In this document: piece after piece, positions 11,515-21,516 of the stretch
How positions within the stretch are numbered: position 1 is the stretch's first letter
How the letters are laid out: each line of letters begins with the position of its first letter
NCBI GenBank assembly: GCA_016647705.1
Contig: CM028325.1
Span: forward strand, 29,430,474 to 29,494,473
Direction: 5' to 3'
DNA: 64,000 bases
From: Eucommia ulmoides
Taxonomy: Eukaryota > Streptophyta > Magnoliopsida > Garryales > Eucommiaceae
Notes under the pieces: generated by a model
Seen by the model: only the letters and a program-made list of their open reading frames with translations
Databases searched by the model: none
What the model was told of the DNA's origin: nothing
Translations under genes and position numbers: made by a program

Positions 11515-12709
11515 TGATAGGTTGAAAATATATATCTATATCTAAGCCGAATTTGGTAGTTTTCAAGTGTTTTAGTAATATTTGATTGCGTTTATGTTCA
11601 TTTTGATGTAAATCAGGTGTAGGGATGTAATCGATTGATAATCAAGCAAAACGGTGGGAAAGCGGTGAAAAAATAATGAAGAGGATCAAAAGTTCAATGC
11701 AGCAGTTTCACCGCTACAGCAGTCAGCCCACCACTGCAGTGGTTACAAGCCAGTTGTGTTTAAGATATTTTGAGCCTTTTCTTATACCCCTTTGCTCTCC
11801 CACTTTCCAAGGACGTTCAACACTTGATCTTAACCTATTTTTGAGAGCTTGAAGAGGATATTTCATATTTGGAGAAGATGAAACATTCCTGGATCGGTCT
11901 TTGGCGAAAGTGGACCACTCCGCTCTAAGATTTTCCCTTTCTATCTTTGTATCTAATTGTTTTATCTTGAATGATGATAAATCTCTCTTGTTTTAATGTT
12001 TGTATGATTGAGATCATGGTATCTAGGGGTTAATTGAGTTCATGTATATATACTTTTGATTGAATACACGTTTCTTTAACAATTGTTTGTCTAAATCCAA
12101 TTGTGTTTACTATTTTATTACAATATTAATATGTTTGTCATGGTATTAGGGTTGGTTTTGAGAATACGGGGTTTGATACTCAAGAGAGGTAACCTCGGAT
12201 TAGGACTAGGGTTAAACACATCACGACGATCTAATGACCCAAGAAGGCATTCGAAAGTATGCAATCCATGAGGTTGGGTCAAGACTTATGTGACTAAGTG
12301 TCGTATAGACGTTGAGGGGAACTTTGGTGTTAATGCAAAGTCACATATTCGCTCACTTTACACTAGGGAAAGGTAGTGAGCGAGTTTACGATACCTAGAT
12401 TGTCGGATAGGATAAACACCGCTATTGTAAACTAAACGAATTCAAACTTGTATTAGTGAATGAAATCAATCCCTAGGTAATCCATTTTATTAGAATTAAT
12501 CCAATAGTTGTTAGTTTAATTTAGTTTTTCAAATTAGGAACCCAAACAATTCTTGAACCGTCTAGATAATATAAGACTATGTCAATTGTAGTATTTAATC
12601 AATCCAAACACCTTTCCCAGAGGACGACATCTGATCTTAAGATCCACTATATTAAAACTTGACCTCGTGCACTTGCGAGTTAAATCAAGGCATGAAAAAG
12701 TCGCGTTCA
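11515..12709 (+). repeat. 3' LTR of element B
   Basis: Starts TGATAGGTTG after the polypurine tract and ends CGCGTTCA, followed by the TTGAG duplication. Length is 1195 bases. It contains two palindromes 20 bp apart (11710-11723 and 11730-11743). A block at about 12160-12400 is shared with the family C LTRs (GAATACGGGGTTTGA, AGAGGTAACC, GACGATCTAATGACCC). Confidence 0.88.
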
Positions 12710-12714
12710 TTGAG

Positions 12715-13870
12715 TAATTTAGAAAATTTAGCTAATATTGCTACCAATTGACCTAATCTTAATTTAGGCATTTTCTTTGTGTTCTAATTTTGTTTGTATA
12801 TTTTTTGGTTGGCAGGGTGTATGCTAAGAGCTCGACGCTCGGAATTAATTCCTTTAGATCCAAAAGTTGAACATACACTCAAGAAGTTAAGGAAGTTAAA
12901 GAGAGATCAAGCTCTGAAAATAGAGAATGGTGGTGACGAACCTGTACCACCACCACAACCAGTCTGTCAACAGGACTTCAAACCACTTTTTGAGGAATGA
13001 GAGTGATTCAAAGATTTATTGAGACGGTGTCCTCAACACGGATATCAAGACTGGTTTCAAATCCAACTCTTTTATAACGGGTTGGATGGACAGACTGGAA
13101 CGATTATTGATTCTACTTCTGGGGGTTCATTGTTGTCTAAAACCCCTTGGGAAGCTAAATAATTGTTAGAGGAGATAGCGGCCAATAATTTTCAATGGCC
13201 AAATGAGCGGAATACGGGAAGACGGGTAGCTGGTATTTAGGAGGTGGAACCTCTAGCAACCTTGTCAGCCCAAGTGTAGAAGCTAAGAACACAATTGACA
13301 TCTTTGAATGCTAAAGATATGTCGTCGGGCAAAGAAGTAGAGAATGTGGTTGAGGGGTCCCAACCAATAAATGAATATAAGTATGAAGATTGTCATTTTA
13401 TTAATAATCGGGCTTATACCCTTAAGCCTATGAATAATATTCCATCCCATTACTACCTCAGAATTCAAAATCATGAGAATTTTTCTTATGCTAATAATCG
13501 GAATACTCTACAAGCTCCTCCTGGATATTCACCGCAATTACAAGGGTCTTATCAACAACAACAAAATCGTCTACCGCAACAACATGTGGAGAAGAATAAG
13601 TTGCCTCTGGAAGATATCTTGGCTACCTTCATGAGCTAAATTAACAGTTTTGTGAAAAAAAACTCAGGGTTAATGCGAGACACTCATACTCGTCTCAATA
13701 GACATGATGTTCAGCTTGAAAACATCGAGATGACTTGTACTAATATCAATGCGACTATAAAGTCACTTGAGACGCGAATCGATCAGCTGGCTAGTTCTAT
13801 CAAGGGGAAATCTTGAGGAAGGTTCCCAAGTGACACGAAAACCAACCCAAATGATTGTAAAGCAATTACA
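12715..13870 (+). pseudogene. Leader and gag remnant of element A
   Basis: After the TTGAG duplication a short leader runs to the gag start near 12820. That start reads LRARRSELIPLDPKVEHTLKKLRKLKRDQALK, typical of Athila-type gag N termini with an RRSE..P.DP motif. A stretch at 13295-13640 has the PPGYSPQLQGSYQQQQNRLPQQ glutamine-rich linker, then LPLEDILATFM. Further on come QLENIE and INATIKSLETRIDQL, and ITLRSGNEI at about 13870, the LRSG signature before protease in Athila elements. Gag would package element RNA in particles. The frame is broken in several places. Confidence 0.85.
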
Positions 13871-14690
13871 TTGAGGAGTGGCAACGAGATCCACAATTTA
13901 AGGGCCAAAGAGAATGAGTTGAATGAGGATTCTAATGCAAATAAAGACACTAATGTGGAAGTAAAGAGTAAAGAAGTACCGAAAGTGAATCCGGGATCAG
14001 TGTCATTTTCGGATAATCCTCATGTCATCAATCCGCCTTTGCTGTTTCCACAGCGGTTTCAAAAGAAGAAGTTGGATGCTTAATTTTCTAAGTTTCTTGA
14101 AATTTTCAAGAAAATTCATATTAACATTCCATTCGTGGATGCACTAGAGCAAATGCCTAATTATGGGAAGTTTTTGAAGGAGATCATGGCGAAGAAGAAA
14201 AAATTGGAGGATTATGAGACAATTAAGCTCACAGAGGAGTGTAGTGCAATTATCCAACGGAAACTACCACAGAAATTAAATGATCCTGGTAGTTTTATTA
14301 TTTCGTGCACTATCAGAGGTTCAATTTTCGAGAGGGCATTGTGTGACCGCGGCACCAGTATAAATCTTATGCCCTTGTAGATTTTTTGGAAGTAAGGGCT
14401 TGGGGAAGTTAAGCCCATGACTATTACGTTGCAAATGGTAGATCGATTACTTACCTATCCAAGGAGAGTTATTGAAGATGTGCTGGTGAAAGTAGATAGG
14501 TTTATCTTTCCTATTGATTTTGTGGTGTTGGATATAGAGGAGGATCGTGAAATTCCCATTATACTTGGGAGACATTTTCTAGCAACTGGAAAGGCTTTGA
14601 TTGATGTACATAGTAGAAATCTGACCTTAAGCGTTAATAAAGAGGAAGTCAAATTCAGTATTTACGAGAGTATGGAATTTTTGTGAGGAA
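13871..14690 (+). pseudogene. Protease region of element A
   Basis: From about 14070 it reads QRFQKKKLDA, then FVDALEQMPNYGKFLKEIM. The retropepsin-like part follows: CTIRGSIFERALCDRGTSINLMPL near 14310-14380 (active-site region, where the family usually has CDLGASINLMP), then PIDFVVLDIEEDREIPIILGRHFLATGKALIDVHSRNLTLSVN near 14510-14640. The order and motifs are those of Athila protease. It is a fossil. Confidence 0.85.
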
Positions 14691-14699
14691 ATCTCACTT

Positions 14700-16480
14700 G
14701 TAATCGGGTGGAATTGATAGACTCTTGCATTAAAGAGTTCTTCCAGGAGGTGGTGTATAATGATCATTTGGTTCATACCCTTACTAATTCATTATTCCTA
14801 AGGGATGTTGATGTGAAGAAATATGAAGAGGAAGATAGAATAGCATATTGTATAGTCGTTCTTGATACTTTGCCTAGCGAAACAGTGAATGTAGCTAAAG
14901 TGGATATTCTTAAGGGGAATAAGGAATTTTCCAATCCCTTGAATAAAAACAAGAAGGAAATAGTATTCAAACAATTACCCGATCATTTGAGATATGCATT
15001 TCTGGGGGATGAGTACACTAACCCAGTGATTATTTCGGCATCACTAAGTCAAGAAGAAGAGTAGAAGTTGCTACTTGTCCTAAAAAAGAATAAATCAGCT
15101 TTTGCTTGGTCCATTTCGGATATCAGCCCAACTATATGTATGCATAAAATTTTAATGGAGGATTCTCAGAAGCCCTTGATTGAGCATCAATGAAAATTAA
15201 ACCCGACTATAAAAGAAGTAGTTCGAGCTAAAGTTCTAAAATTGTTGAATGCCAAAATTATTTACGCAATTTTGGATAGTCCATGGGTAAGTCCTGTGCA
15301 AGTAGTACCGTAGAAATATGGGATGACGGTGGTGAAAAATGAGAAGAATGAATTAATTCCCACAAGAAGTGTTACAGATGGAGAGTGTGTATCAATTATC
15401 GAAAGTTGAATAAAGATACAAGAAAATATCATTTTTCTCTTCCATTCATCGATCAAATGTTGGACTGGTTAGCCAGTTATGACTACTACTGCTTTCTTGA
15501 TGGATATTCAGGCTATAATCAAATAGCCATTGCACTGGAGGATCAAGATATGACTACCTTTACCTGCCCATATGGGACAGTCGCATATCGCCATATGCCT
15601 TTCGTGTTATGCAATGCTCCGGCGACTTTCCAAAGATGTATGATCGCGATATTCTCGGATATGGTGGAAGACATTATGGAAGTATTTATGGATGATTTTT
15701 GGGTCTTCAGCTCATCATTTGACCATTGCCTCTACAATTTATCGCTTGTGCTAAAGCGATGTGAGAAGAAAAATCTCGTGCTAAATTGGGAGAAGTGTCA
15801 CTTTATGGTCAGGGAGGGCATTGTTCTAAGTCATAGGGTTTCTTCTAAATGGCTTGAAGTAGATAAGATTGAAACAATTGAGAAGTTACCTCAACCAACT
15901 AATGTAAAAGGAGTCTGGAGTTTTCTAGGCCACATCGGTTTCTATAGAAGATTCATAAAGGACTTTTCAAAGATTATTAAGCCTTTATGCAAATTATTAG
16001 AGAAAGACGCTCCATTTATCTTCGATGGTTCATGCTTGAAGGCATTTGATATGATGAAAGAGAAATTGATCTTAGCTCCTATCATTGTCACACCCGATTG
16101 GAACGAACCATTTGAAATTATGTGTGATGCGAGTAACTATGCAGTTGGAGTAGTCATGGGCCAAAGAAGATGAAAACATTTTCTTGCAATATACTATGCA
16201 AGAAAGACTTTTGGTGATGCACAAGAGAATTATACAATTATAGAGAATGAGATGTTAGATGTTGTATTTGTATGCGACAAATTCAGGTCTTACATTATTG
16301 GCTCAAAAATAATTGTTTACACAGATCATGCAGCCATCCATTATTTGTTTGCTAAAACGGATGCGAAACCCCGTTTAATTCGATGGATTTTGCTACTTCA
16401 AGAATTTGATGTGGAGATTCGAGACAAGAAAGAGAGTGAGAATGTCATTGTAGATCACATTTCGAGACTGAAGGTCGAAG
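14700..16480 (+). pseudogene. Reverse transcriptase and RNase H of element A
   Basis: A linker at 14708-15064 leads into RT. RT motifs are CINYRKLNKDTRKYHFSLPFIDQMLDWLA (about 15388-15475), FLDGYSGYNQIAI, TTFTCPYGTVAYRHMPFVLCNAPATFQRCM and the catalytic box EVFMDDFWVF (about 15680-15710; the family norm is FMDDFSVF). RNase H has DWNEPFEIMCDASNYAVG at about 16097-16150 and [23 protein letters not shown] at 16318-16385. The domains synthesise cDNA and remove RNA. The region is broken but still easily recognised. Confidence 0.92.
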
Positions 16481-17840
16481 ATGTTGGAAGTGAAGAAAGT
16501 ATAATGGAAGTCTTCCCTGATGAACAACTCTTTAATATAGTGGTGAGACTTCCTTGGTTTGCAGATATTGTCAATTTCCTATCTTGTAATGTGCTGCCTC
16601 CAGATATGTCTAGTATCCAGAAGAAGAAATTTTTGCATGATGTGAAGAACTATCTTTGGGATGATCCTATATTATTCAAAAGATGTTCCGATCAAGAGAT
16701 CCAGAGATGTGTCCCTGAAGAAGAAATTCAGAATATCCTCTACCATTGTCACGCATCACCGTATGGAGAACATTTTGGCACCACAAGGACTGAATCTAAG
16801 GTGCTACAATCCGGATTCTATTGGCTGACCCTATTCCGAGATGCATACGCATTTGTGAAAACCTGTGACCGATGTCAATGGATGGGTATCATCTCGAGGT
16901 GACACGAACTTCCATTGAACAACATTCTGGAGGTAGAGATCTTTGATGTATGGGGTATCAATTTTATGGGATCATTTTCCCCGTTGTCTAGCAAAGAAAT
17001 ATATTTTGTTCGCGATCGATTACGTATCCAAGTGGGTGGAAGCTGTAGCCACTCCTACCAACGATACCAAAATTATCTTGAAGTTCATTAACTGGAATAT
17101 CTTAACATGATTCGGTACTCCAAGGGCTATTATCAGTGATAAGGGAACTTACTTTTGCAACAAGGTGTTGGACTCTCTCTTAGAAAAGTACGGGTTGAGG
17201 CACAGGGTAGCATTAGCTTACCACCCTCAGGCCAATGGACAAGTCGAAGTATCCAATCGAGAAGTTAAGAAAATTCTTGAGAAGACAATTAATGTTAACC
17301 GAAAGGATTGGGCGACTAAACTTAACGATGCATTGTGAGCTTACCGCACCGCTATTAAAACACCAATTGGAATGTCCCCATATCGATTGGTGTTTGGAAA
17401 GGCGTGCCACCTACCGGTAGAGCTGGAACACCGTGTATTTTGGGTAATCAAAAAGCTCAACTTTAATCTAAAAGCCTCTGGGGAGTAAGGATTTCTTTAA
17501 CTCAACGAGTTAGAAGAATTCTGAAATAAAGCATATGAAAACGCTCGGATCTATAAGGAAAAGACAGATAAGTGGCATGACAAGAAAATACTGAGAAGAG
17601 AGTTTAAGCTGAGACAACAAGTGTTGCTTTTTAATTCCCGACTAAAACTCTTCCCCAGAAAACTGAGGTCAAGATGGTCTGGTCCGTTCAAGGTAACTCA
17701 AGTGTTCTCATTCGGTGCGGTGGAATTAGAAGAAAAAGACGGATAATCTTTCCAAGTAAACGGTCAAAAACTTAAACACTATTATGGAGGAGATGAGTGT
17801 TTTGTCGAGAAGATATTGCTCAAAGATACAAACTAAAACC
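16481..17840 (+). pseudogene. Integrase of element A
   Basis: The zinc-binding part is seen at about 16730-16890, with [12 protein letters not shown] and [10 protein letters not shown] (HHCC type). The core follows at about 16930-17330: DVWGINFMG, DYVSKWVEAVA, and a DDE-type glutamate region with [17 protein letters not shown] in broken frame. The basic C-terminal tail ([12 protein letters not shown] region) ends near 17840. Integrase joins element cDNA to host DNA. It is a fossil with several breaks. Confidence 0.88.
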
Positions 17841-17859
17841 ATCAACTAAGTCCAGTTAG

Positions 17860-18928
17860 GGACGTTAAAATTAACGCTTCTTGGAAGGCAACCCAAATGT
17901 TTTTTTTTTTTTTTTTTTAATTTTGGTTGGGCTAAAATTTGAAGAAGAAAATGAGAGTCAAGGTTGGAGATGAATTTTAAAATTGGGATGAAGTTTTTGG
18001 ACTAAAAAGGAAGACAAAGTGGATAATTCAAGAGCTCCAAACAGAACTTTGGGGCTGCAGCGGGGTAGAATTGGGCTACAGCAGAACAAATCTGTCAAAA
18101 GTGAGTATTCCGGACAGAAACTTGGCACTACATCGGATCAACGCTGGACTACAACGAGAAAAATGCATGGAATATCAACCAGAATATTCACGCTACAGCG
18201 CAAATGGATCTCACTACAGCGCGATGCCCTGTGGAGAAAGACAATACCGTCTTTTGGAACTGCAGCGCAAAACTCTTTTGGGCTGCAGCTTGAGATCAAC
18301 ATGAGAACATGTCAACGCCTATTAACGCTGCAATGTGAAACTCTCTGGGGCTGCGGCGCCGGCCTCCATCCTTTGATAGTAACCCTAATGCAAAACGGCA
18401 CCGCAGGGCGAAATCCTCGCACACTGCAGCGCCAAGATTCTGTTATGAAAACGCCAACCAACCAATTTTACTCCCTAAACCAAACACCACTCGTACCCTC
18501 CTTCCAAACTCAATCAAATTCAAACCCTAACCCCAAAAATCCACCATATTTCCCCACTAATCTCATTAATCGCTCACATCCACGCAAGATTGGCTCAAGC
18601 ATTCCAAAGTTCTTCACAAATTTCAAATCAAGAATTTCAAGTAAGTCCATTTCGTTTTGGTTTTGAAATATTCGTTGGCTGGTCATTAGAATTGCTACGT
18701 ATTCATTTGGATTCAATATTACAAGAGAATTGGTCACAAATTTCGTGGATTACTTCTGTTGTGTGATTTGGTTTGCGAATTTGGGTGTTTAGTGCAAGTG
18801 TAAAGTGTTTCTATCAAGATTCGGCTTGTTTTGGTAAAGAGTGATTTGTGGTCTAATCGATTGGGTAGTGTAAAATTTTTGACTATTGAAACCTTTTAAT
18901 CTCTCTTTCCTTTATCGACAATGCCATT
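17860..18928 (+). other. Non-coding stretch between pol and env-like region of A
   Basis: Opens with CGCTTCTTGGAAGGCAACCC (about 17874), the conserved word after Athila pol, and an 18-base T-run. It then carries the strongest palindrome array in the window (18055-18429). A CCAAA/CACC-rich leader-like part with CTCACATCCACGCAAGATTGG lies near 18560-18600. A 215-codon open frame crosses the array, but its codons simply follow the repeats, so I do not call it a gene. Confidence 0.65.
18055..18429. repeat. Six-unit paired-palindrome array before A's env-like region
   Basis: Six pairs of CTGCAG/CTACAG-type cores in GCGC-like arms start at 18055/18076, 18128/18149, 18193/18213, 18260/18283, 18328/18351 and 18401/18424. 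The within-pair distance is 20-23 bp, and the pair-to-pair distances are 73, 65, 67, 68 and 73 bp. Sequence between palindromes is not conserved, which separates this from an ordinary recent tandem repeat. Confidence 0.85.
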
Positions 18929-18933
18929 GAAAA
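18929..18933. repeat. Target site duplication GAAAA flanking element D (partner 27742-27746)
   Basis: GAAAA lies directly before TGTCACG at 18934 and directly after CTTACA at 27741. The two copies are identical. This fixes both ends of D and shows that it entered A near the start of A's env-like region. Confidence 0.93.
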
Positions 18934-19499
18934 TGTCACGACCTGTCCCGAACACCCGTCATCCCAGGGTAGGCGTGACAACAACATGACATCACCTATA
19001 CATTGAAATCTTCTTTTTATACATTACAAAATTTTATGTATTTTACTATACCATTCATTATACAAGATAACATAATCATTTTCTTTATTATGATTCACCT
19101 CTGACAGCTGAACTCAAAAATTCCCAAATGACTCCACCTAATGCCAGTAGGGGACCGTGTCCTAAAGGATTCACCTGCGATTATACTGCCTTCTTAGTAA
19201 AAACCATTTTTAACATAACAACAATACATTTTAAATAATACAACATTTAAATGGATTAAGCATAAATATATAAACACCACACAGAGCTGGTAAAATCTCC
19301 AGTATTAAATAAAACCAACCACCATGATCACAAATAAATCACCCAATATATATATAAAAATACCACAACTCAACCACACATCTCAATCCCATACCCACCG
19401 GCTAATCCATAGTGATCGTTTTAACCTCACGATCGGGAGTTGCAACGGTACCGTAACCATCCGTAGGATATGCCTTCCTAGCGGACCTAACAGCGCAGA

Positions 19500-19745
19500 T
19501 CACCGCCAACCGGACGTCTCCGGACGCCAATAATATAAATCACCACATAATAAATATCCATCTGCTGGACCACCCTCCGGACAGATCATAATATAAATCA
19601 CCACCTGCCGAACCACCCTCCAGACAGGACATCATAAACTATGGCATAGTCAATTCAATAATATTATCACCAAATCATAAATAATTATCCATCTGCCAGA
19701 CCACTCTCCGGACATACCATAATATAAATCACCACTTCATCAATA
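19500..19745. repeat. Minisatellite inside D's LTR (second copy 25740-25985)
   Basis: Imperfect units built from CATCTGC, ACCACCCTCCGGACA and ATAATATAAATCACCAC recur about four times with variable spacing (starts near 19548, 19596, 19688). The same set is present in the other LTR, so the repeats are older than this insertion. Confidence 0.75.
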
Positions 19746-20477
19746 TCGACAAAATCACCAACGTCCACCTCTTTTAACAAAAACCAACTTTTTGATTGAA
19801 AACCGTCTAATTTTAACACAACCATTTTCCCCCTCTCTATTTTTATGGAAACCAAATATTTTCTGTCTTCTTTTAAAACCACTATGTTTTAACGAAAGTC
19901 CATTTCCGCCAACTCACCCAAAAATCCATGATAATTATTTTAAATTTTTCTTTTTTTTAGAAATCAACATAGTTTACCAAAAAGATCGTTTTACCAACTC
20001 ACTCCAAAAACCTGCTTGATTCATATTATTTGAAATCATTTACTTTAAACACAATCATTTTCCATCATATATATATATAGAATAATTTGGCAAGAAGACA
20101 GTACACTCACTTGATATCCGCTTTCGTAAACTTTAACCGACTATCCCCTATCCGAACTTCGGTGCCTGCGAACCTAATGGTGACAAGGCCTAAATTAATA
20201 TTTTTGTATAAAACAAACTAATCACGCCATGAAATCCTAATTTTCTATTTCTCATCTTTTATTACGAAATATAACTATTCAACTAGTATTGCTTCGTTCC
20301 GGTTTACTATTTATAAACTTTGTTCTTATAAACAAATCTCAGGATTTATTATTTTCATTTTATTATTCTAAGGTTAGAAATTAAATTTAGAATTCACAAA
20401 ATAAATTAGAAAGGTTACCCGTTTCGAACCGATCGTGGATTTCCCTAAAATTCCATGTATTTGTGATTATACTCCCC

Positions 20478-20588
20478 ACCGCCTAAGCGACATCCCACCG
20501 CCTAGGCGAACGAGTGACTGCTTCTTTCTTTCTCTCAACTGCACACTGCAGTTTCACCACCTGAGCGAAAATCCACCGCTTAGGCGGT
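20478..20588. repeat. Paired palindromes in D's LTR (second copy 26723-26833)
   Basis: ACCGCCTAAGCGAC at 20478, ACCGCCTAGGCGAA at 20497, ACCACCTGAGCGAA at 20556 and ACCGCTTAGGCGGT at 20575. Both pairs are 19 bp apart, with the pairs 78 bp apart. The right LTR repeats this at 26723, 26742, 26801 and 26820. The word CACTGCAGTTTCACC precedes the second pair and also occurs in LTR C4. Confidence 0.82.
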
Positions 20589-21180
20589 AAACATCTTCCT
20601 CTTTCTGCTCTGTTTGAGATCTCAATCACATCTCTCCCTCTCTTCTCACCATCGGCTCACACCCACACAATACAACACACCCAAACCTCACAACCACACT
20701 CCCACAGCATATACAACACACACAAACCCACACAATCGCCGACCATCAGACACTCCCCAACGAACCCACCTTCACTTCTCTCTCTTCTCTGTTTTCCGAC
20801 GACACACACACACACACATACTACTCCCACACATACATACAACAATACACACACGACACACTCGACGATGAACGAAAGTAGAACACGTACATACCACACA
20901 TGGTCGGAAAATGGAATAACATGCACACATACATAACCGCACCACCGACGAACCAGACCAACACCAATTCCTTCTCTTTCTCTCCCTCTTTGTTTTCTGA
21001 TTTGGTTTTCCTGTTAGCCAACCCATGACGACTCATAAACCTCCGCCGGCGAACTCCAGACGATCGGCAATAAAACTCCACCGGCGGTCCACCCTCTCTC
21101 TCTCTTCTTCCTCTTCCTCTCTCTTTCCCGATTTTTCTGACTGTTTCTCAATCTTTCTCTCTGGTTTGCGTGTGTAGGAG

Positions 21181-21199
21181 TCTATATATATATATATAT

Positions 21200-21231
<32 letters not shown>

Positions 21232-21232
21232 G
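21181..21232. repeat. TA and GATA microsatellite in D's LTR
   Basis: A run of TA units followed by about eight GATA units. The right LTR has the same tract with fewer GATA units (27421-27462). Length difference between the copies arose after insertion. Confidence 0.9.
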
Positions 21233-21498
21233 AGGCCACGCTCCCCATGCTGCCTTACCTCTCTCTCCTTGATCTTTAAATTTATATATATATATAGTTA
21301 TAATTACATAAATCTCCCCTTTTTATTTTCTTAAAATAATAATTAGACCCAATTCTGATTTTAAGATTTTTCACAATTTACGAATTAACCCCAAAAATTT
21401 TAAATCACACAATTAGTAGTACCGTCCACCCGGTTATTTTTAAATGTGCTATAATACAACTTAATTTGAGCGTATACAGAAAAATTGGGGTCTTACAA

Positions 21499-21516
21499 CT
21501 CTTCCCTTCTAAAACA
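21499..21516 (-). other. Polypurine tract of element D
   Basis: Read on the minus strand it is TTTTAGAAGGGAAGAGT directly before the LTR start TGTAAGAC. This is the normal position of the plus-strand primer. Confidence 0.8.

Larger units (their letters stand above)
945..12709 (+). mobile_element. Element B: Athila-type Ty3/gypsy fossil nested in A
   Basis: Bounded by TG...CA and the perfect TTGAG duplication. Parts seen are LTR sequence at 945-1165, pol at 4290-6230, a non-coding pre-env stretch with palindromes (6340-7260), an env-like region (7262-8545), a 3' untranslated region ending in a polypurine tract (11499-11510) and the 3' LTR (11515-12709). C1 and C2 lie inside it. It is clearly broken, with many breaks. 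The gag remnant at 1305-1754 may belong to B or to C1. Confidence 0.87.
18934..21498 (-). repeat. 3' LTR of element D (left copy)
   Basis: TGTCACGACC...GGTCTTACA on the plus strand, 2565 bases, aligned end to end with 25170-27741. It includes minisatellite units (about 19500-19740), a palindrome array (20478-20588), CA-rich (20800-20930) and GATA/TA microsatellites (21181-21232). Confidence 0.93.

Noticed and set aside
945-12709. Reading 11515-12709 as the 5' LTR of the gag-pol that follows at 12820
   Set aside because: The TTGAG duplication at 940-944 and 12710-12714, and the match of the downstream 3' LTR to bases 1-914, show that the LTR closes B and that the gag-pol belongs to A.
18019-18666. 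215-codon open frame (+) before A's env-like region
   Set aside because: It runs through the palindrome array, its composition follows the repeats, and it has no domain or homologue in the matching part of B.
20614-21248. Overlapping open frames on both strands in D's LTR
   Set aside because: They arise from CA, CT and GATA runs and recur in the other LTR with different lengths.
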